Assembly (NCBI GenBank): GCA_036023115.1
Contig: JAYKKT010000076.1
Location: forward strand, 4,774,001-4,838,000
Length of the DNA: 64,000 bases
Reading direction: 5' to 3'
Origin: Brasenia schreberi
Taxonomy: Eukaryota; Streptophyta; Magnoliopsida; Nymphaeales; Cabombaceae
Of this stretch, positions 58,271-64,000 are shown piece after piece (position 1 is the stretch's first letter; the number at the start of each line of letters is the position of its first letter). The notes below the pieces were generated by a model. The model searched no databases. It had not been told where the DNA came from and saw nothing but the letters and a program-made list of their open reading frames with translations. The position numbers and the translations under genes were made by a program.

Positions 58271-61200
58271 ATAGCCACTTCTAAAATATGTCTATTTTTT
58301 CTTTCAGAAACTCCATTTTGTTGAGGGGAATACGAACAAGAGGTCTGATGTAATATTCCATGATCTAAGAAGTATGAGTGAAGTGATTGAGACATGAACT
58401 CACCACCATTATCACTGTGAAAAACTTTAATAGTATGCTGAAATTGAGGACTCACAAACTGACAGTATATAGGTAAAATATTCTTCACTTCATCCTTAGT
58501 TTTCATGAGATAAATCATAGTGAATCTAGTGCAGTCATCTATGAAAGATATAAAGTACTTATATCCATGCAGAGAGGTAGTAGAGCAAGAGCCTCAAATG
58601 TCAGAATGCATAATTTCAAAAGAAATAGAGGATTTTACTTCACTCAAAGGAAAAGAAGTACGATGATGTTTAGCCTTCTGGCAGGTTTTATAGTTCAAAT
58701 TCAAATTATTACAATAACTAAATTCAGGCAAAAATATCCTAATTTTAGATAGAGGTAAATGTCCTAATCTCCGGTACCAAAGAGGTAGATCTCCCTGTTT
58801 TCCTGTAATGACAGTAGATTGCATAACTGCTCCCTTATTTCCTTCGCAAAAGTAGAGGCCTCTCTTCACACTACCCTGACCAAAGATCCTCCCCTTCTTC
58901 AGTTCCTAAAATACACATCTAGTGGAATAAAAAATTATACGATATTTTAAATCGTGAGTCAAGGCAAAGACTGATAATAAATTGAATGATATATTGGGAA
59001 CATGTAAAACATCTTTCAATATACCAAACGGTGTAGTAATACTTCCTTTTCCCACTATAGGAATGAGTGAGCCATCTGCCAGCCTAATATTAATTTGTTC
59101 ATTAGTCAACTCATAATTATCAAAGAATTCTCTCCTACTGACCATATGATCGGTAGCACCAGAATCAATAACCCATATCTAAGAATTAGGACTGGTTATA
59201 TTACCCTTAGTCAAAAAGGAAAAATGATATGCTATAGTTGCCTGAGAATCATTATTGGAGGATGTAGATGGAATGTGTGAATCAGTTAACTGGGCTTTGA
59301 GTAATTCAATCTCCTTCATATCAGCTAATGAGCTTGCACTATTTTCAGTATTGTGTTTATCATTCTTATCACTACTAAAATAGACACTGTTAGATCTGTT
59401 CTGGAAGTGAGTAGGTCTGCCAACTAATTTCCAATATATTTCTTTTGTATGACAAGATTTACCACAATGAGAACAAGTTAATTTTGCTTTTCCTTCTAGA
59501 GTAAGTGTGAATTTGCCTCTGCCACGTTCATAGCCTCTTCTACCACGGGAATAAGAAGAATTAGAAGTATTTCTTACAACAAAAGCAGTGGTTTCTGGAT
59601 TGCTTTTAGTCTCCTTCTCTAAATGTTTCATGTCCTCCTCCCGGAGTAAGAAAAGTACACTGTACTCAAGGATGGTAGTTCTTCTCTACTAAGAATATTA
59701 TTTTTGACTGCCTCATATTCTAAAGAAATGTCTCACAGGAGATCAAATACTTTTATCTCTTCAAACTCCTCATTGCACTCTTGAGTGCAACTTTGACATT
59801 TTGTCTTAGAATAAAATTTAGTTCTTCCCATAAGTCTATGAGTTCTGCATAATACTCACTCACAGATCTACCTCCCTGTTTGTATTTTCTGATTTTTTCA
59901 ATGAGATCATTCTTCTTGGCTATGTTTTTCCTGTGGGCATAAGCATCATGAACTGCTAACCAAATATCCTTTGCAGTTTTCAAGAACATGAATGTACTAC
60001 CAATTGATGGTGACATTGATTGGATAAGCCAAGCACTTACTAATGCATTTTCCCTATGCCATCTTGAATAAAGAGGATCAGTCATCGGAGTTTGTGGTAT
60101 ATCACCAGTCAAATAGTCCCATCGCCCAGTATTATCCGTATCGCACCGTATCGTATCGCAGGTGCGGGCGTATCGCACCGTATCTTGTGATACGCCCAAA
60201 AAAAAAATTTTTTTTTTCAAATTTTTTTTGGTTAATCGGGAAGCGGCAAAAGAGGGGAACTCAGTCACCTTGGCTGTTTGCTAAAGATATAAAAAACGTT
60301 ATGTTTTTTATCAGGTTTTTTACCTACATAACAATTATCTTTTAAATATATTTTAAATCCATATTTGTATCTACCAATATATCAAGAGTTAACATATACG
60401 AGATGATATTTTCTTTCTCATAACTATATAATGAACATAGTGATATTTAACAAGATTGTTTTTTTTAATTATCAGTCCTACTCCAAAGCTTGATTTTTCA
60501 ATGACCAAAGTTGGTCAACGCGACACCTTATCGGCATGCCGCGACCCGAATCCGTGAATCTGCTCAAGTCACTTCCCGTGCTCAGATTGGTGCAACCCTA
60601 CTTGGTAAATACTCAACAAGGTTTTCCACGAACCAGGTTCAAGATATTGGATTCCAAATCTGAACCAATATCGAGCATATAGGATAGTGCTCCATAGTCA
60701 AAGTCAATAGACTCAATACCATAGAAAGCAAGATCATGTTATTCGAGCAGATTCACACATTTGGTGTTTGTGAAGAGGGGAGAAGAGAGAAGTGAAGACT
60801 GGCCAGAAAGCAGAAACTTTAAAAAAAAAAAATTGAATTTTTTTTTTTTGAATTTGTTTTTTCAAAAAAAAAATGGGCGTATCGCCCGTATCGTGGAGCT
60901 CAATGATACTCGATACGATACGCATCAGACAACACTGCCATCGCTCCCTTGCCATTATTGCGAATTCTATAGATCTGGCCCATTGAAGATAATTTTTCAT
61001 CTAACTTCAGGTTTGTTATTTGGAATCCTTCACTTTTCTAAGCAGAATTTTGTTTACTAGTGTCTCCTATCTTAGTCATCTCCATGTTTGTAAGAGCCCT
61101 CACAAAATTCAAGAGAATAGTTGGCTGCCAAGGAGTCGATGGTGTGGGTATGGATTGTTTCTATAATTCAACACAATTCTGAAAAATTAATCTCAATATC

Positions 61201-61862
61201 AATAAAAAAACAAGATGACAAGGTGTCGATGGAATTAATTTGCCTATCGACATGTCTCTTATTTTGAATGTAACGTCTGCTATTTGATTAAACAACTATG
61301 TGCATTCAGATTTCAAGTAAAACTTTCCAATATTCTTAACGAATCCAAGCAATGGAACCCCCTGCTGACTTCACAGCTTCCTGACTTCAAACTTCTTCAT
61401 GGCAGAATCGAGAATATCATACCAACAATTCTTAAACTAGACTCACAACTCACCTGCGAACAACCTACCATAGCAAATCAACGATTTTCTTCACCATGAC
61501 TAAATGAAATTGCTATGGTACTGAACTTATGAAAAATAATCTTCATTAGATAAAAACACCTTAGTATCAATGTTGCAGACACACTAGGGCAGGTCGGCGC
61601 CCACCCTTGGCTGCCATCTCCCTGCCTCTTTTCTTTATTCTATCTAAACCTAATTGCAGCACACCTTATTTATACTACTAATTTAACTTAAATGTCCTAA
61701 ATACCCTTAATAAAAGACTAATATTACTCGATTCCCAATGGATCAAAAACTGATCCATTGGGATCCAAACTACCTGAGACATAAACAACTTACAAAGAAC
61801 ATAACATAAACATGAATATAAACTTAAAACTAAGACTTTAATCTTCAACTTGATCTCCAACA
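58271..61862 (-). mobile_element. 5' half of a minus-strand copia: LTR, leader, gag, protease, integrase start
   Basis: An LTR-like segment lies at 61571-61862 (tgttgcagacac to gatctccaaca). It is related to the LTR family at 46868 (gggcaggtcggc, ttggctgcc and gatccattgggatccaaac). A long leader runs to about 61076. Gag is split by a hAT derivative and broken by stops. It shows RWHRENALVSAWLIQSM, EYYAELIDLWEEL and the knuckle CSHCGKSCHTKEIYWK (last Cys changed). Protease is DSGATDHMVS, then GAG-pre-integrase LWYRRLGHLPLSKI. Integrase shows MIYLMKTKDEV, FHSDNGGEFM and PQQNGVSERKNRHILEVA. It ends abruptly at 58271. Confidence 0.85.
60119..60945. mobile_element. Non-autonomous hAT element, 811 bp, with 8-bp duplication
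   Basis: The element is 60127-60937. Its ends are CAGTATTATCCGTATCG and the inverted CAGTGTTGTCTGATGCG. The flanks CCATCGCC (60119-60126) and CCATCGCT (60938-60945) form an 8-bp duplication with one mismatch, as expected for hAT. Subterminal TATCG repeats match the larger hAT at 20279-29951. Inside is non-coding, with A/T homopolymers near both ends that could pair. It interrupts a copia gag at the codons for the RWDYL-type stretch. It was probably mobilised by a related transposase. Confidence 0.92.
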
Positions 61863-62595
61863 ATTAGTCCCTAATGAGAGTAAAACAGATGTTATACATC
61901 GAGAGATGGAGATATATCATAATGCTCTTCACTTGATGGGTTTGCCTATAGCAATTCGCAATCGCATTACTATGAGTCCAAGTAAATTGTTTATCTTCGT
62001 ATTTAAGTTTCTTAAATCAATACATCTTATATTATTGTGGATTATGTCTCTAATGTTTGCCTTTTTCTACAGATGTTTGATGGAATAGGTTTGAAAGTGA
62101 TTGCCCAAACCTTAGGAATTTTGCAGTCAGAGTTTTGAGTCAAACCTGTAGTGCAACTGGTTGTGAAAGGAATTAGAGTGTCTTTAAACACATTTATACA
62201 AAAAAGTGCAACAGGTTGGAACATAAGCGACAAAATGACTTAGTTTTTATTCGTTGTAACATGCGGCTTCGCGAAAGGTAATGTTGTATTAGTTACGACA
62301 AGTCCCTCAAAGTGCTAGATGCTGGAAATGAGCCCCCTTGACCTCTATTTATAGGCCAAGGGGAGGTCTCTAGTGCCTTCTATGGGGCGGGCAGCTCCTT
62401 GGTCCAAACCTAATCCAAAATTCATGGCCAGCTCCAAGCATCTTCACGTGGTCTTCATGTGGTCCCCTAGGTCAAAATGAACCCAGCATGTGGAGCCCTA
62501 GGTGGGTCGATTTAGCCTTGACTAGAGCTAGGTGTGAACCCGGCTAGGCGTCTAGGCTTGGGTTTAATCGGCTATAGTTGTCTTCCTTTGGGGAA

Positions 62596-62813
62596 TTCAG
62601 CCAAGATGGATTAAGTAGGTCAATATGGTTTGGCAAATGTGGACTAGGTGGGTTAAGTCAAGGTGGTTCGGCCCATGTGGATTAGGTAGGTTAAGTCAAG
62701 GTGGTTCGGCCAAAGTGTATTAGGTAGGTTAAATCAATTTGGTTTGGCCAAGGTGGATTAGGTTGGCTGAGTCAATTTGATTCGGGCAAGGTGGATTAGG
62801 TAGGCTAGGTTCG
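62596..62813. repeat. Minisatellite, 38-bp unit, about six copies
   Basis: Units start near 62596, 62628, 62666, 62704, 62742 and 62780. The consensus is around ggttcggccaaggtggatta followed by ggtaggttaagtcaa. Confidence 0.9.
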
Positions 62814-63217
62814 AACTTGATGCCTTTAACTTGAATCTGCCTTGCATGCTTGAGCCAAGTCTTCCTGAAGATTTGCATGGATGAGCCCCATTGGCCCGAT
62901 CAGGTCATGTGAGCTTGGCCAATGTGGGCTTGTCCGTGATGTGTGTTTTGGGTCTTCCCCTGTTCCATGTCCAGCTTGATGCTTGCTGTGGCCGTGATTC
63001 TCGCTGATTCTTCGAAGAGACGATTCAGCTTCATCCCCGTTTATGGTTTCAAATATTTTCTCATTTAAAACCATTTCATTTTGAAATATATTTGAAAATA
63101 TTGTTTTTGTCACAATCTTCAAATATTGTTCTTTTTTAGAACAACTCAATTTTATTCCCAATGTTCGTTTGCATGGGTGACCTGCTTTTGCCCCATGAGT
63201 TGGTCTTTACCATTTCA

Positions 63218-63320
63218 ACCACTTTAACCCTTTGTTGAGTGTAGGGTACCAAACTACTTTAACCCTGGATGGGTGTAGGGTGTCGAACCACTTTAACCCT
63301 TGATGGGTGTAGGGTCCCAG
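63218..63320. repeat. Minisatellite, 34-35 bp unit, three copies
   Basis: Units start at 63218, 63253 and 63287 (accactttaaccct...gggtgtagggt). Confidence 0.92.
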
Positions 63321-63757
63321 AGTAGGACTCTTCTCAATCGGGCGAGTTTTTGAGGCCTGATTTGGATTTTATTTTATTTGATTTCAAAAGATTTTTGATG
63401 AATTTGATATTTAGCAAACATGTTTGGGTTTGGTTCCCAATGTATCATTTATATTTGAAGAAAATTGTTTGAAACCATCATTTCTTTAGATGAAATCATT
63501 TGAATAGGCAAAATGCTACCAATTTGGGCTTGAGGGCAAAGCGTCATTTTCTTTTGCTCTTTGTCAAAATTTCATTTTTCTGAGAGAGGTGCAATTCACC
63601 TTTATTTTGAGGTTGCCACAAAATTTTGGTGCGGAAATGAGTTCGTTTAAGGTGTCTTTATTTGAAAACCCTTTAAAGACCGAAAACCGTGATTTTTCCT
63701 TAAAACGGTGAAATTTCTAAAAGGTCAAATTATTTTGAGAAAATTTTTGGGTCTTTA

Positions 63758-64000
63758 CACTATGAAATTGTGGGAAAGAATTATCGAACGTAGGTTAAGA
63801 CAAGTATCAAGTACAACAGAGAACCAATTTGGATTTATGCCAGGCATATCTAATGTTGAAGCGATTCACCTTTTCAGACGTCTTATGGAACATTTTAGAG
63901 CAAAAAAGAAAGACCTTCACATGATATTTGTTAATCTAGAAAAAGCTTATGATAGGGTATTGATGGAGGTTCTTTGGAGAACTTTGGAAAAAAGAGGTAT
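63758..64000 (+). mobile_element. 5'-truncated RTE LINE, runs off the right edge
   Basis: It starts at actatgaaattgtgggaaag, giving [34 protein letters not shown] and LEKAYDRV. This is the RT palm start of the same family as 2076-3328. It joins LTR-like sequence at the left with no full-length 5' end. The 3' end lies outside the window. Confidence 0.92.

Larger units (their letters stand above)
61863..63757. other. Repeat-rich non-coding stretch with two minisatellites
   Basis: 61863-62016 has an open reading (LVPNESKTDVIHREMEIYHN, ALHLMGLPIAIRNRIT) of unknown nature. From about 62240 the sequence looks like an LTR or gene-free retroelement, with minisatellites at 62596-62813 and 63218-63320. 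It ends in gggtctttaca at 63758, a plausible LTR end. The 111-residue minus frame at 62826-63161 has no recognised motif. Confidence 0.45.
45154..64000 (-). other. Probable upstream CYP37 intron or 5' flank, no further exon recognised
   Basis: The exon at 44998-45153 starts at an acceptor, so at least one more coding exon must lie further right on the minus strand. I looked for a continuation ending in a GNFAKL-like motif next to a donor and found none up to 64000. The interval is almost wholly retrotransposon sequence. If it is one intron, it exceeds 18.8 kb. Confidence 0.5.

Noticed and set aside
53429..61862. One copia element split by the insert at 55545-58270
   Set aside because: The outer LTRs (53429-53792 and 61571-61862) are unlike each other, and about 1 kb of integrase is missing at the junction, so two different elements are more likely.
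62826..63161. 111-residue minus-strand frame
   Set aside because: No motif recognised, and it lies in LTR-like repeat DNA between two minisatellites. Chance is the simplest reading.

Overview
This window is nuclear DNA from a flowering plant with a large, repeat-rich genome. It has spliced plant exons, a nuclear copy of plastid 16S rRNA, Ty1/copia retrotransposons primed by initiator-Met tRNA, RTE-type LINEs with TTG tails, and a hAT transposon family. The sequence does not resolve the species.

The one host gene I can name is a chloroplast cyclophilin of the CYP37 type on the minus strand. Four coding exons are visible: 45153-44998, 44918-44796, 16276-16227 and 16115-16001. Splice sites and reading phases fit throughout, and together they encode the last 147 residues. 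The second and third visible exons are about 28.5 kb apart, so positions 16277-44795 read as one giant intron filled with transposable elements. The gene's 5' exons are not visible, so the intron upstream of 45153 probably runs to the right edge or beyond.

Layout. 1-3345: RTE LINE fragments, one with a perfect 17-bp target site duplication (TSD). 3346-5596: no gene seen. 5597-10803: a decayed plus-strand copia element with a rearranged leader. 10804-16000: non-coding DNA with a plastid 16S insertion at 14203-14444. 16001-16276: the last two CYP37 exons. 17205-20278: a copia scrap and a nearly complete but broken RTE LINE. 20279-29951: a hAT transposon, split by a minus-strand RTE LINE that is itself split by a young plus-strand copia. 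29952-33562: truncated minus-strand copia elements. 33620-38479 and 38496-43788: two copia elements with terminal repeats and 5-bp TSDs. 44796-45153: two CYP37 exons. 45294-53428: a plus-strand copia fragment carrying a 36-bp LINE insertion and split by a complete minus-strand copia (46868-52359). 53429-61862: two copia halves around an LTR element without visible genes; one half carries an 811-bp hAT derivative. 61863-64000: minisatellite-bearing repeat DNA and the start of another RTE LINE.

Five nested or flanking junctions can be read base by base from TSDs: AATTC, ATAAC, ATCAT, ATGAT and the 13-bp LINE duplication. They give a relative order of insertion. Every element appears defective, although a few reading frames remain open (copia gag at 41948-43024, RTE reverse transcriptase at 2148-3284). 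I did not find a new defence system, operon or CRISPR array. The interest lies in the giant TE-filled intron, the nested insertions, inverted TE pairs inside one intron, and several odd element structures.
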